Below are positions 10,401 to 21,620 of a stretch of DNA of 64,000 nt, piece by piece. Made by a program: the position numbers and the translations under genes. The notes under the pieces are model-generated. The model was not told where the DNA came from. It made no database searches and worked only from the letters and a program-made list of their open reading frames with translations. How positions within the stretch are numbered: position 1 is the first letter of the stretch; each line of letters starts with the position of its first letter. Origin of the DNA: Atriophallophorus winterbourni (Eukaryota > Platyhelminthes > Trematoda > Plagiorchiida > Microphallidae); assembly GCA_013407085.1 (NCBI GenBank), contig JACCGJ010013674.1:1-64000 (forward strand), written 5' to 3'.

Positions 10401-13400
10401 GGAACTGTGGTGGAGAACCTAGGAATGTACTGCTTTATCTGCGACAAAATTTGAATGGATTTTATTTACCGGAGGAACCTAGACATCCTTTGATCCTCAT
10501 TGGCGCTGGAAGCGGATTGGCTCCTTTCTTGGCATTCCTGAGTCGTTGTGCCAAATTAAAAAAGGAGGTATGCAACAGCTGTGATCGCTTAAATTTTATT
10601 TTTGGTTAAGCAGCCATGGTTCTTATCGAAATGTTTTCATGGTTTGAACGCATCAAATCCCACTTAATCTGCAAAATAAGTCACACACAAAATAACAAGC
10701 ACATATTAACGTGGTTCTTTGTAAATACGCTATGCAAATCCCAAAACCTCCTCCCTTTCAATGTATTGTGGTGCACGCATCCCCATCCATCACACACCAC
10801 TACCGGTTTCTAGCTGTTTGCCGTCATCAGATGAAGACAGTAAGATTAGGTTCAGTGAGCCTTGAAACAGTGGATAAATGGTAAACAAGGTTATACTTGA
10901 ATGCCACTGATGCATAGGGTTCGTACAACGAACCACGATGTTCAAACACAGAATCACATAGTGTTTCGTGGTCGAGCACTCAAGGTGCTTATGGATGACC
11001 AAAGTGATGTGTTGCTCACATCCCCCAAAATTACACTCCACTACCGGTTTCTGGGTGTTTGCCGTCATCAGGTGGAGACAGTAAAATCATCATCATCATG
11101 AAGCACAAGTTTGGAGCCAGACAAAGTGCCAAGCAATATGAAGAAGGAAAAGCTGATAAGCAAGCGCGTGGAAAAGGGAAAGCAGGCAAGCGGAATACGC
11201 AAAAGCAAATGCACAAAAAGCAGCTGAGTTTTTTGTAGTTTCACTACATGCGATTTTTTGGTTTTTTGTGTTTTTATGTAAAATAATACCGAATAAAAAT
11301 TATGACACATAATAAAATACACTGGCGCCACTGACTTCGGTTTGTAGCCATATCGCGTAAGGTTTCCAGCCAACTATTAGGTGGAGCTTTTGGACCCCAC
11401 CCACGCAAACGAATACGCCCAACTGAGCCTAGCGCTACGGTGAGTTTCTTCATCCCAACGCGCCACGTCATGGACTGGCCACCCGATCTTTTCTCCCAGC
11501 TTCTGTCAGGCTCTGCGAATAAGGCGCGGTACGGTAAACGGTGAGTAGGCATTCTTAATACTTGTCCCAACCATCGCAAGCGAGCAAGCATCAGCATTTC
11601 TCTCAGTCCGTGGCCACCTGGTCCTAACACCCGCTTGCAGACATCTATATTTGTAACACGATGCTGCCACCGAATGTGAGCAATTTTACGCAGGCAACGG
11701 GTATCAAAAACAGAAAGCCGACGGACATCTTCTGCTCGGATAGACCAGGTTTAGCAGCCATAAAGGAGTGTAGCACGCACCACTGCGTTGTACACTCGGC
11801 CTTTAGTATGGAGTGAAACATCGCGTCGACGCCACAGGTGGCGAAGGTTAGCAAACGCTGCACCCGCTTTGCGAACACGATGTGAGATCTCGTCTTCGAC
11901 ACAACCTCCAGCGGAGATACAACTGCCAAGGTAAACAAAGCTGTCGACCAATTCAAGATTGACATCGCACACAGTTAGGTTTGGAAGGGAGCCGCTCCAA
12001 TCCTGGGTAAGTGTTTAGGTTTGGAAGAGAGCCGCTCCAATCCTGGGTAAGTGTTTTACACTTGTTAGGCGCAAAGCACATGTCATACCTTGAAGCTTCA
12101 AGTGCCAGGCGGTCCAGGGCTTGTTGCATTATATGAGGGTCATCTCCCAGAAGTGCGATGTCATCGGCATACTCTAGATCGGTCGCTCGCTCACCCGGTA
12201 GAAGTTCAACACCTGTGCCCACCAGGCCAGCTAAAGCTTTTCTCAGGACATCGTCGATCGCGAAGTTAAAAAGGAACGGCGAGATAGGACAGCCCTGCCG
12301 CACCCCGCTGGAGATATTGAACGAGGACGACAATTGTCCGTACGCTCGAACCCTGCCCGAAGTTTGGCAATATAATGCTTTCAAGATCCAAACATACTTC
12401 TCGGGCACTCCATGTCTCAGTATACAGTTCCAAAGACTTTCACGATCGATTGAATCGAATGCCGCTCGGATGTCAAGGAATACCACGATAGTTGGTTTAC
12501 GAAAAGTGTGGCGTTGCTCCAGTAACTGACGGAGTGTGAAAATTTGATCTATGCACCCTCGGCCTGCACGAAACCCAGTTTGCTCCTCACGGATTTGCTC
12601 TTCCCGTTTGGTACTCAATCGGTGAAGCAGAATGGACGCCAGTATTTCATGGTTATAATGTGCTAGAAAAAACATTGTTTCAATGCTGCTTTTCATGGTA
12701 TAATAACGTTATAAAGCTTTACATTCCCATATATTGAATATTTTGAGGTTAGAAAGTGCTGTTCGTTCGCTGATTTCATCATCACATGCCATGCCTGGCT
12801 GCGATTGATTTTTGCGGGTTTCAGTATTTCCACAAACACGATTAAACCAATCCAATTCTGCAAGTCTCATCACATGACTTTTGTTTACTTGATTTTGTCA
12901 AGAATGCCTATCTGGGTCATGTGACCAGATCAGATGAAACGGATTTTAATCTTTCAGCTTGTTTAACGGCAACGTGTGCTTTTTTGTCAAAATGATTCCT
13001 TGTATTATTCAATTTGGTTTGGTCTGTGTGTTCAATTTTATGATGAATGAGGGTGAAGTTGTCTAATTCGTAGAAATTTCATTGTTTGTGGTCACAAATG
13101 ATCAACCTATATAGGACTTGGTTATTATAAATTCTGTGGGAGGCGTCTTAGTCTATATGCTCTAGCCTAAGCTCTGAGAGTCATTCAAGGAGTTGATCTA
13201 ATTCAAATTTTCTCGTGTGCTTCCAGCACCAACCTATCATATCTACGTATGTATATAAACACGGCTACATGAGTGTTGAGCTTTTTATATGGCTCGGGCA
13301 TAGAACGAAACGCTAAAGTAGCAGATAACGGCTACACACCGGTAAAAGGTACCGTGGTATTGCATGCAGAGGTCCAATGTGAAAATATTCGGAACACTCT

Positions 13401-14744
13401 ACATTGTGGTTGTTGACCTCCTTCACTCAATGTCGACCATGGATGTACATCGCAAGCACATGACGATCTCTGAGCGGTTGCAGTTAAGCATCGGTGACAC
13501 CGTTGTATAGCGTTGTGTATCAATATTTCCCATACGTCTGTTAGAGGCAGGCATTAAAACGTAGTCGAACCGATGTACGCGCAATTGTTTATTACGTCTG
13601 TACTGCGCAAGTAACGCTGAGCTAAATAAATTTGCCACCTACACTAAACTACATGTGGAAACACGCTGGCGTCTCGCTATCCCTTTTTATTAATGCAGGA
13701 CTGGCCACCCTGACACTATCTTATCCCACGCCCAGTCTCTAACACTGCGGCACTTTGCCTGGATCCACCTTTTTTGTGTTCATGAATTTGCGTGGGTCGG
13801 TTCACCGCAAAAGTTCGAGGTTTGTAACACAGATTGTTCTATACCTGGATTTCGGACGCAACGATGTTTAGCTCCGTGAACTGAATCCAGAAAGCTGGTG
13901 AGCTGTCGATCAAATGTTATCACCTGAACCGCAACATTGCATGTTAGCAACTATAAAGGTGGCTGTTTCTGTTTTTGGAAGTTTTTATGCTAAAGGTGGT
14001 CAGTTTGCCAATGTGGATATCAAATTTTAGGGATTTCTTGCTGGCGTTAAATGATACAACTGAATACATAAGCTGTCAAGTAACATCGAACTGTAATCGG
14101 GAAATATTGCCCACAGTTGATTTACGTGCAACATCAACAGCCAAAGTCCAGATTACCTCTTTTTCTACTGCTTCGGTCAGTTAACTATTTCGTGTATTTT
14201 GGATTAAGCTCTCATAATCTGTTTCTAATCTATCTGTTTTTGACCATTTCAGAATGCACCATTTCCCGCGGTAATATGGCTAATATATGGTTGTCGATCT
14301 CCAGAAACCAGTTTGATTCTGGCCGACAAGCTAGACGAGGCCATATTCGACGGCATACTCAAGCACTGTTGTCTTTGTTTTTCGCGATACCCAACACTGT
14401 CAGATCAAACCGTCTCGGAATTGCCAGATTGTGTTCCATCGAATTTGCGTAAAAAGGCCTGTCTTCACTTGGATGTTCGTTACGTACAGGATTGCATCTT
14501 CTCGACACAGCGCGAAAGCGCGCTCACACTACACGACATTTTACTTGCAGAATTGGTCGTCAACTCCAATGCCACAATAATGGTTTGTGGTGAGTCTAGA
14601 GCCATGGCACCCGCAGTATACGCATCGTGGGAAAATCTGCTATCCGCTTATTTCGAACGGGAGAATGATGATCGGTCAGAAGGGCGAGAGTTTTTGAAGC
14701 AAATGCGCGCCAGTGGTCGATATAAGGAAGATATTTGGACCTGA
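7101..14744 (+). CDS. MTRR: Methionine synthase reductase, FAD/NADPH-binding part (four exons)
   Basis: A diflavin reductase of the methionine synthase reductase type, which passes electrons from NADPH through FAD and FMN to reactivate cobalamin-dependent methionine synthase in the cytosol. The exons encode, in order: a linker and start of the FAD domain; the connecting helical region (ICLELHCPVSRRTIRLL-like block); the FAD motif RPYT and the GTCTGW block; the NADPH motif GAGSGLAPF; VICGES-like MVCGES; and the C-terminal end YKEDIWT. Block order and spacing match animal MTRR. Splice phases agree at all three introns (7464-8756, 9129-10137, 10568-14252). The FMN/flavodoxin domain is not seen in the 7 kb upstream; it may lie left of the window beyond the transposons. 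CPR or NDOR-type diflavin reductases are the alternatives, but the TCTGW context and C-terminus favour MTRR. Confidence 0.85.
8757..9128 (+). CDS. MTRR: MTRR exon b (FAD domain and connecting region)
   Basis: Acceptor TATAG ends at 8756; donor GTGAGC starts at 9129. It encodes AGDSISILCANHPADVNWLL, matching the family's PGDAxSVxCPN block, then the connecting helices with RRTIRLLADCCSDS and LLCSREGNQLYD. The exon ends after two bases of a codon, which fits the next exon. Confidence 0.85.
9461..9545 (-). repeat. Dispersed repeat D, partial copy
   Basis: Shares a block reading GCCCACATGCAGT..GACTGTGC..CACCTTGCCTGGATCAG (interrupted consensus) with copies at 13695-13772, 16370-16455, 18850-19065, 23905-24083 and 59883-59947. 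Strand is set relative to the 23.9 kb copy. Origin unknown; no RNA polymerase III box was confirmed. Confidence 0.5.
9635..9965 (-). repeat. Penelope-like terminal repeat with hammerhead core (type C)
   Basis: About 330 bp in MTRR intron 2, antisense to the gene. The same sequence recurs at 30545-31165 and 37865-38120, and shorter parts at 32014-32268, 51055-51170 and 54500-54660. It contains the hammerhead core annotated separately. Such ribozymes are established in the terminal repeats of Penelope-like elements. No Penelope RT or GIY-YIG sequence was seen here, so assignment to that class rests on the repeat alone. Confidence 0.6.
9701..9747 (-). ncRNA. Hammerhead ribozyme, type C core, minus strand
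   Basis: On the minus strand the core is CTGACGA (9736-9742) and GAAA (9714-9717), separated by stem II CTTCTG/CAGAAG (6 bp, 3-nt loop). Stem III is the 4-base palindrome ACGT and cleavage is predicted after U at 9710. Stem I pairs TTGGT (9743-9747) with ACC(C)AA around 9704-9709, with one bulged C. The catalytic bases look intact. Confidence 0.65.
10138..10567 (+). CDS. MTRR: MTRR exon c (FAD and NADPH-pyrophosphate motifs)
   Basis: Acceptor CTTTTAG ends at 10137; donor GTATGC starts at 10568; ends in phase 0. It encodes LLELLPRLQPRPYTLIN (FAD-binding RxYS/T motif), then HGTCTGWLETLWN, then HPLILIGAGSGLAPFLAFL (NADPH-binding glycine motif). This is the most diagnostic exon of the gene. Confidence 0.9.
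10790..10840 (-). ncRNA. Hammerhead ribozyme, type B core, dimer copy 1
   Basis: Minus strand: CTGATGA at 10824-10830, GAAA at 10807-10810, then CCGG and UA with cleavage predicted between 10801 and 10800. Stem I pairs 10831-10836 with 10795-10800, mostly with G-U pairs. Stem II is short with a mismatch at its base. Core bases are intact; stem quality is modest. Confidence 0.6.
11036..11077 (-). ncRNA. Hammerhead ribozyme, type B core, dimer copy 2
   Basis: Minus strand: CTGATGA at 11065-11071, GAAA at 11048-11051, CCGG, then UA with cleavage predicted between 11042 and 11041. Stem I is a perfect 6 bp, CTCCAC (11072-11077) with GTGGAG (11036-11041). Stem II is weak, about 2-3 pairs. Confidence 0.65.
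11091..12690 (-). mobile_element. RTE-like retrotransposon, 5'-truncated
   Basis: Minus strand, in MTRR intron 3. The RT carries EEQTGFRAGRGCIDQIFTL, FLDIRAAFDSIDRESLW, GVRQGCPISPFLFNFAIDD and catalytic EYADDIALLGDD. The C-terminal tail carries LVDSFVYLGSCISAGG and LRWLGQVLRMPTHRLPYRAL. A 40-bp tandem duplication (11975-12054) shifts the frame and a TAA near 11748 follows. The 3' untranslated part ends in a short (GAT)n run at 11091-11101. A plus-strand relative with the same tail and terminal repeat is at 20900-21620. Endonuclease and leader are missing. Confidence 0.85.
11975..12054. repeat. 40-bp direct tandem duplication inside an RTE ORF
   Basis: Two adjacent copies of a 40-base unit (11975-12014 and 12015-12054) with a single visible difference. 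As 40 is not a multiple of three it breaks the reading frame between the RT and the C-terminal tail. Confidence 0.9.
12691..14252. other. Rest of MTRR intron 3, mostly unassigned
   Basis: No exon is recognised. 13380-13470 (minus) resembles the DNA around 58590-58650, the end of a non-LTR element with a zinc finger. 13695-13772 is a copy of dispersed repeat D. Confidence 0.5.
14253..14744 (+). CDS. MTRR: MTRR terminal exon (NADPH domain and C-terminus)
   Basis: Acceptor ACCATTTCAG ends at 14252; in phase 0 with the previous exon. It encodes NAPFPAVIWLIYGCRSPETS (ribose-binding YGCR block), VRYVQDCI, then IMVCGESRAMAPAVYASW and the C-terminus GRYKEDIWT followed by TGA at 14742-14744. The final aromatic W, two residues from the end, stacks on the FAD in this enzyme family. 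Confidence 0.9.
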   Translation, partial: NAPFPAVIWLIYGCRSPETSLILADKLDEAIFDGILKHCCLCFSRYPTLSDQTVSELPDCVPSNLRKKACLHLDVRYVQDCIFSTQRESALTLHDILLAELVVNSNATIMVCGESRAMAPAVYASWENLLSAYFERENDDRSEGREFLKQMRASGRYKEDIWT

Positions 14745-15679
14745 CGAATTTCTCGGGAAGCTTCTGTGATCTTGCAGTTTTGAAATATATATTTTGTTAA
14801 GAATTAATGATGTTTGTTCTGGTACAGTGTTGCGGTCCGCTAAGAAATGTTTTTATCGGTAGGAGAGCGTTTACAACGTCCAATAATTGAGACACTGGCA
14901 TCTTGAGTCTATAGGTATTACGGAAGATTGGTTTCATTCCATGTACAGTAAAATTTTACAAGATACTTTCCAAGCCTGATCGAACAGACGATTATTTTAG
15001 GGAAACAATTAAAGCTCGACTTGAGAAGCTTCGAAATGTCATTGCTTGATCGTTTTCGGCCACGTTCGATTGATTTTGGCCATTGGTGTACCTCGTTAAC
15101 GTACGGTCATCTCATGCTCAACAGCGTTTTTACATGACTGTAAGTTCGATTCTCGAATAGCAATCTCTCCCGCAGTGTGAACAATGATAAGAGCAAATCG
15201 TGGACGTTTAAACGCTTTCGGTGTGATTTACGTTCAGCAACCGAGGGTAGTATCTGCACATCCGCAGCTGTTCGGTCAAAATCAGAGGTCTAGAACAAGT
15301 TCTGCCCAACTCTGTCCAGAGCGTTCATATATCCTACTTGCCTAAAGGTCGACTTCCTGTTTTCTACTCCCAATAGAATACGATCGTTTCCATAATATGC
15401 ACATGGCAAAACCGGCATGTGCTCCGCTGTTGGTGTAAATTGAGCATGCACTGTAGTCCAACTTTAGGAATCACTTTTGCGTGTGCCAATCGACGAAGTG
15501 TGATATGCGATAGATGCTCAGTAATTGGAAAGTATTCAGATTGTTTCCGTGCCTTAGTGGATGGTTCAGGTTTCGTTGCTTTTCAACAAAACATTTAGCA
15601 TACATGCACTATACACCATAAATTATGTTTTTACCGTCAGCGTGTGGTTGCCCCAAATACGGGAAATCGAACTGAAAAG
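14745..15679. other. MTRR 3' flank and intergenic DNA
   Basis: Nothing coding recognised. The MTRR 3' untranslated region must start here, but no canonical polyadenylation site could be chosen with confidence. Confidence 0.4.
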
Positions 15680-17900
15680 ATGACAGCTGCCTGGTGGGTC
15701 AGGCTTTTTAGCAAAAGCGTTGGTCTCCTGTCTAGGCATGGGCCACCTGGCAGTATCCTATAACTATGGAACACTACTACCTTAAATAGGCTAACTATTG
15801 ATGTTTGCTGTTTATCGGAAACGCGCTTATATTATCCGTCTATAATTGCTGAACTTACTGCCACCAAACTTTCGACTCGCTACTTTAAGCGCTGCTCCGG
15901 TAATTCTGCTATAGTGCTGAATCCTGTTTAATTGATTCGATTCCTTGCAATAGCACGTTGTGCGGAGTTTGTCTAGCCAATAATATTAGGCCCAACTCAA
16001 AATCTAATCAGAGATGCTTGTTTATTGTGGCAACTTACGCTCCGACTAGCACCAATTCTGACGACGAGAACGCCTTCTACGATTATATATATGCTCTATT
16101 GTGACGTGCAAAAAGCTTCGATAGTGTTATCTTAGCGGAAGATATGGATGCCAGACTGGGTCGCTTAGATACATCTGAATCACAATTAGGTGGGATGTTT
16201 GGTCTATAAGGCCAACGCACAGATAATCGTGAATGGTTCATACAATCTAGATTATTCGTTAGCAGCACTCCCATTCGCCATAAATCATCTTAATGTGCCA
16301 CATGGCGCTCGTCAAATGGAAGCCAACCTTCGTCCCAAATCGACTACGGTACGAAAGCACAAGCATGATCCAGGCAAAGTGCCGCACAGTCAGAGACTGA
16401 ACGTGGGCTAAGATACTGTCAGGTTGCCCAAGCCTAGACAGATATGATGGGGGAAAAGAAATAGAAATCGACTATATTGCCTCAAGTGCTCGCTGTAGAG
16501 GATGCACTGAGGACTGCCGGTCCTTTTGGAATACCTGCATAGATTCTGATCACGCTCTTGTGCGGTGTAGGTTCTCGTTAAAGTTCTCCGGTACGAAGCC
16601 TTCAAATCGGAAAGGCGGTGAAAATTTATCTCAACCTGCAGTTTAATAAATTTAGAGGACCACATTGAGTAACACAATCCCGGTTGCTCTGTGCAACTGC
16701 CGATGAAAGATGCAACAAGATAACAGAGATTATGCGAGTCGCCGCAATATCAGCTTGTGGTACTGCACAATCAACCCCTAAGACCAACTGGATTTCACAG
16801 TGATATATATAAATTATTCACCAATAACGCCGAATACCCTATGGTCCTGAACCCAATAAGGAATGAACTTAAACGGAGATTAAGGCTAGACAGAGAAAAG
16901 TGGTGGCTAAATAAGGTCGAACAAATGGGAATAATGCTGGTAACGTTCGAAAACTTTCAATTTGACCGATCGACGGGTCCTACGAACAAAGGAGTAAGAC
17001 TATCGCTGAATTAGACCGTACTCTTATCACTGATATGAATCGGCTCCTCACGCTGGGCCGAACATTTTAAGAACAATTCAGCTGGTCGCCTACAACGGAT
17101 TCATTGCCTCATTGAAGCACTATGATCCTAAGGCTGTTAATGTAGATCGCCCTAGTGATTTAGAAATTAAAGCACTGAACGATACAAGGCTACTGGCCCC
17201 GAAGACATGCAGCCTGTTTAGTTAAAGGAAGGTGTCCAAGCCCTAAGCAATACATTAGGCGATCTCCTCCGTGAAGTGTGGTTGTCAGAATCCGTCCCTC
17301 AGCGTTGGAGAGAATCGGTTATCATACTGATATTTAAAAACGGTGTGCTTTAATCACCGTGGGATAAGTCTCACATAATTGTGATAATATTAGCGTCCAT
17401 ATGCCTTCGAATAATAACATCGCATAGGGAATAACAGATCCGAAAGCAGTAAGCTGGCAGAGTTTTGCCGACCACATTTTTACTCTTCGACAGATCTTAG
17501 AACTGCGGCACACTTTTCTAGTACCGACGATAGCCATTTTTAGGCTTCAAAGGAGCATTTGATTCAGTCGATCGAAATGTCATGTTTAACACCTTGAAGT
17601 GCAAAAGCGTTCCGCAAAAGCAAGTCAACGTACTGCGTGCACTTTATGTTCATGCATCCAGGTGCGCTAGGGTTTACAACGACCTAAATTCCCCACCACA
17701 AGTGGTGACCGACAAGGATGTCCCATTTTTCCGTTTTTGTTCAATTTTGTAATCATGCAACGAAGGAGCCCCAGCTTTCTGAGTTCACATAATGCCAGGC
17801 GGCAAGCTTCTCGACTTGGACTATGGATGCATGGCAGTTAAGCACTCGGTACATGCTACCGGTGTAATGTTGTCCATAATGATGAAGAATTTCATCAGCG
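15680..17900 (+). mobile_element. RTE-like retrotransposon, heavily decayed, leader to RT
   Basis: 15680-15780 matches the leader of the minus-strand piece at 5098-6000. Endonuclease follows from about 15800, with DACLFVATYAPTS near 16013 and DSDHALV near 16545. The linker has RRLRLDREKWWLNKVEQMG at about 16870, and the RT has EQFSWSPTTDSLPH and FKGAFDSVDRNVMFNTLK near 17545. Dispersed repeat D (16370-16455) interrupts the endonuclease. Stops and frame changes occur throughout, so this is an old copy. It fades out near 17900. Confidence 0.75.
16370..16455 (+). repeat. Dispersed repeat D inside an RTE endonuclease
   Basis: Reads CAGGCAAAGTGCCGCACAG, then a GTGGGCTAAGATACTGTCAG block and CCTAGACAGATATGA. 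It separates two endonuclease stretches of the host RTE that would otherwise be contiguous, so it is itself a mobile or mobilised unit. Confidence 0.6.
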
Positions 17901-18840
17901 CATTTAAGACTAAAATCCGATAATAATCACATACCTAGGAAACACAGATACCTTATAGAGTAGGGGTCATAGAGGCATGTAGCTTTTCGGTCACAATATG
18001 TTGATTCCTAGCAGGAGGTTTTCCTGTGAACGGCGAACTTCTCAGGGAGGGTATACACTATTTTGCAATGTTACAATGGCGTATTTAATTTCACAGTACT
18101 AATCTGATCTATGACCAAGTTCCGATTAAAGAATTCGTTCCAAGACAAAACCTCTGTCATACGGTGAATGACCAATTCAATGAACAAGAACTTCTCCCTC
18201 GAAATTCAGGCTAGATTGATCTAGTGAACACCATTCTGGCCAAAGTTTCCTCGCCCGCTTTATACTTATCGAGTGACATCGCAGTGAATCTATAGACATC
18301 GACAAGCGTCTCTAGGATCGATCAAACTGACCCGTGAGCAGCGATAACCTGGATTCCTCTAGGTGATAAAACCGGTTTAGATGTGATCGGGCATTCAGTG
18401 GCAATCCTGAGAACGGATACGAATGATTAAACAGACCTATGTAGATGCTTAAAACTATAATTGACCTGTTCAAAAAATATCAAAGCATCTAACAAAAATT
18501 GAATAAGGAACGAGCTACTGCGATTGCGACAAGCGTAGGTGTATTGTGAGCTTGATTCGTCATGTTCCTTGCATAAGCCAAGGATTTCAAAATGAAAATA
18601 ATGTGGTAGAGATAAACCCATGCCTGATTTTTATTGTTGCACCATGTTGTTGATGTCGCTCAGCTTTTCGTGTCATAATGATTCACAATCTACTTATTAT
18701 TGTGCCACCAATCGGAATTCGTTTTGCGGCTTCCCAATGTAGCGTTCTTCTGAAAGATGTCAGGATATCATTCCGAAGTTTATTAGTATATAACTGAACA
18801 CCCAGTATGTATGAAATCATAGCCTGGATTCAAGGAGTAC
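17901..18840. other. Unassigned DNA
   Basis: No coding sequence, RNA gene or recognised repeat seen; probably old transposon remains. Confidence 0.4.
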
Positions 18841-18849
18841 TGCACAATT

Positions 18850-19065
18850 AGAAACTGCACGTGGGCTAACATACACTCAAGTTGTCCAGGCTCAGACGGA
18901 GATAAGTAATCAATGCGGTAGTGAGCTGCATGCTGAAACAGGCTGGAGTCTCACTACCATTTCTACCCCCCTCATATCTGTCTAGGCCTGGGCAACCTGA
19001 CAGTATCTCAGCCCACATGCAGTCTCTGACTGTGCGGCACCTTGCCTGGATCAGGCTTATGATTT
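18850..19065. repeat. Inverted pair of dispersed repeat D
   Basis: A decayed plus-orientation copy (about 18850-18905) and a better minus-orientation copy (about 18950-19065) face each other. The second reads TCTAGGCCTGGGCAACCTGA, then a block equivalent to that at 24000-24080 in reverse complement. Confidence 0.55.
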
Positions 19066-19418
19066 CATACCCAATCAATGCACGCAGTTTACCAAACTTG
19101 TCACGCACTTGAGATGATTTCGCTCTACTTACGGTGCACAGGTATGCGATCCTGCAGTACTTGTGTAATGCATGCAAATATATTGTAGAAAGGAGTTCAT
19201 TTAGTGGATGTCAGCAGAAGCATTGGCTTTAACCACAAGGCAGTGGGGTGAGATGTGGCCAGTGGTCGATCTGCTGGCGGTTTAGATTGGAGCCCTGCCA
19301 GGAACAGTGCAAATCAGGGCCGATAACATCGTTGTTTGAGGGATGACTGTGCAGGACTTATGCAGACTGCCGCTTAGTTCAACATACAAACGTCATGAAA
19401 TATTTTGGTTTTCGAGAA

Positions 19419-20405
19419 GTATATATATAGATATATATATATAATATAGATATATAGTAATATAATATATTATTTAGATATAAGTAGATATATATATATA
19501 TATCCAACAATATATCCTATATATAGCTATATATCTATCGTTGCACATCTGCATACAGCCACTGTGCCGTTCCACATCCACATGCGATGTACAAAGCGAG
19601 AAGGGGGGTACAATTGGGGTAGAAACAGTGAGAAAATAAACAGCGAGAGGGGAACAGTGGGTAATTTTTTGTCCATTTACACACATCATTTTTTGTTTTT
19701 TTTGATCGTTTTTGAACAGCAGAGAATATCAGGGAGTAATAGAAATGATGCACTCTTTCCATTGATGTCGGTTCATTGCCATCGTTGCCAATGTGTCGAG
19801 CCATACACTCTCCCCTTCTCTTGCACCCCATCCAGGCAAGCGCGCTCGTCCAACCCTAGCTAGACCAGAAGTGAGCCTTTTCAAGCCACTCTTCCATGTT
19901 AGTGGCTGGCCGCCAGCCACTTTTTCCAGTCTGTACCAGCTGACGCATAAAGCGCTCGGCGTGGTAACCGTTCGGGTTACATGCGCAGGACGTGCCCCAA
20001 CCAGCGGAGGCGACGTCGGTTAATGGCTGTCCGAACACTAGTGCCGTTGCTCCCCAAGACGCGGCGCCTGACCTCAGAATTGCAAACGTGGTGTTGCCAC
20101 CGTACGTGAGCAATCCTACGCAAACAACGTTGGTCGAAAACCTCAAGCCTCCTAACATCTTCTGAGCGAACTGTACAACATTCACTCCCGTATAGCAATA
20201 GTGTCCTTACCGAGGTGGAATATATCCGTCCTTTAATTCCCAAGCTTAAATCACGTCTCTTCCAGAGGCGCTTAATTTTAGCGAATGCCATTCTGGCCTT
20301 AGCAATTCTGGACGTGATTTCCTTCTCTATCCGACACCCAGCAACCACCAGACTTCCTATGTATTTGAACTGCTCAACCTGGCGGATACATACTACATCC
20401 CCAGA
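19419..20405 (-). mobile_element. RTE-like retrotransposon, C-terminal end with AT-rich tail
   Basis: Minus strand: EKEITSRIAKARMAFAKIKR, LLLYGSECCTVRSEDVRRLE, RRRLRWLGHVLRM and GWGAREGESVWLDTLATMAM encode the C-terminal tail after the RT domain. A 3' untranslated part covers about 19560-19730 and the element ends in a long TATA/GATATA simple repeat (19419-19545). One frame shift lies near 19980. 5'-truncated at about 20405. Confidence 0.8.
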
Positions 20406-20899
20406 AACCTATGACAAATTAGAGGCATGCAAACTGAATGAACCGGTGACGGAACATTACGATCACGAAGAGCTGATTAAAAATTGGGCTGAATAGAATT
20501 GCTGAATCCTTGGTATATAAATCAGATACATTAAAAACTACCTTGGGATTCCTCGAAGCGGACGGAAATCATCATGCGATTCACAGAAAATGCTAACTCT
20601 ATTAAAAGCGATGAGGATGCGGATACGCGTGCGGAACATTTTGAAGTGAACGTTAAATTATTTGAGCATCACAAATTTTTGAGCAGCGTAATTAATATCC
20701 AAATCAGCAAACCTAAAACACTTATATTAATAACATAGAGATGCTCGACAACAATTGATCATGAAAGCATTATGCTTTCAAATCAAAAGGGTGAGCTAGA
20801 ATGATATACGCGGATCCTGCTATTAAGGAGAATCTAGTATCAAAATAAGCTTCCAGCATGTGAACTCAGGACTATCCCTACACCCGCTTGGCCTAGCTA
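20406..20899. other. Unassigned DNA between two RTE fragments
   Basis: No gene or repeat recognised. Confidence 0.4.
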
Positions 20900-21620
20900 A
20901 AACCTCCGTTATGGCATGATACAGTTTGGCAGCCCGGGATGTGCTTCGCAGAATGTAGCTTCAGTGATGACTGTTTGCTTATGCTTTCTGTTTTTGATAC
21001 CTGTTGTCCGCGTAGGATTGCTCTCATTCGGTGGCAGCATCGCTTTACAAATATAGATGTCTACAGATGTTAGGAACAAGTAGCCACGGACTGAGATAAA
21101 TGCTGATGCTTGCTAGTTTGCGATGGTTGGGACATGTTTTAAGAATGCCTCCTCACCAATTTACCATACCGCGCCTTATTCGCAGAGCCTGGAAGAAACA
21201 ACCGGGTGGCCAATCCATGAGGTGGCGTGGTGGGATGAAAAACTCACCGTAACGCTAGGCTTATTTGGGCGCATTCGTTTGTCTGTGTAGGGTCCAAAAG
21301 TTCCACATAATAGTTGGCTGGAAACCTTACGAGATGAGTCTGCAAACCGACGTCAATGTATTTTATTATGTGTCCTAAACTTTTATCCAGTATACTATTA
21401 TTATATTACATTTAATGAACAAAAACAAACAAATAAACCAAAACATACAATCACTGACAGTGAAACTACAAAAACAAACAGCTTTTTGCGTATTTGCATT
21501 GGCATATTCCGCCTGCCTGCTATCTATTTTTCACGCGCTTGCATATCTGCTTTTCGTGCTTCATTTTGCTTGGCACTTTTTCTGGCTCCAGAATTGTGTT
21601 TCATGATGATGATGATTTCC
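20900..21620 (+). mobile_element. RTE-like retrotransposon, 3' end
   Basis: Plus-strand relative of the element at 11091-12690. It has CLRRIALIRWQHRF-like sequence near 21015, LRWLGHVLRMPP near 21120, then a 3' untranslated region and a terminal ATGATGATGATG run at 21603-21616. Many stops; dead. Confidence 0.75.

Larger units (their letters stand above)
10785..11090 (-). repeat. Head-to-tail dimer of a hammerhead-bearing repeat (period 241 bp)
   Basis: Two hammerhead cores in the same orientation, with predicted cleavage positions at 10801 and 11042, hence a 241-bp unit. The intervening sequence recurs, diverged, at 50165-50340. The dimer lies in MTRR intron 3, antisense to the gene, and touches the 3' end of the minus-strand RTE that begins at 11091. 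Size, tandem arrangement and short stem III match animal retrozymes, which are copied through circular RNA; that pathway is not shown by this sequence. Confidence 0.7.

Noticed and set aside
19419..19545. Promoter-like TATA cluster
   Set aside because: It is a simple repeat at the 3' end of an RTE fragment.
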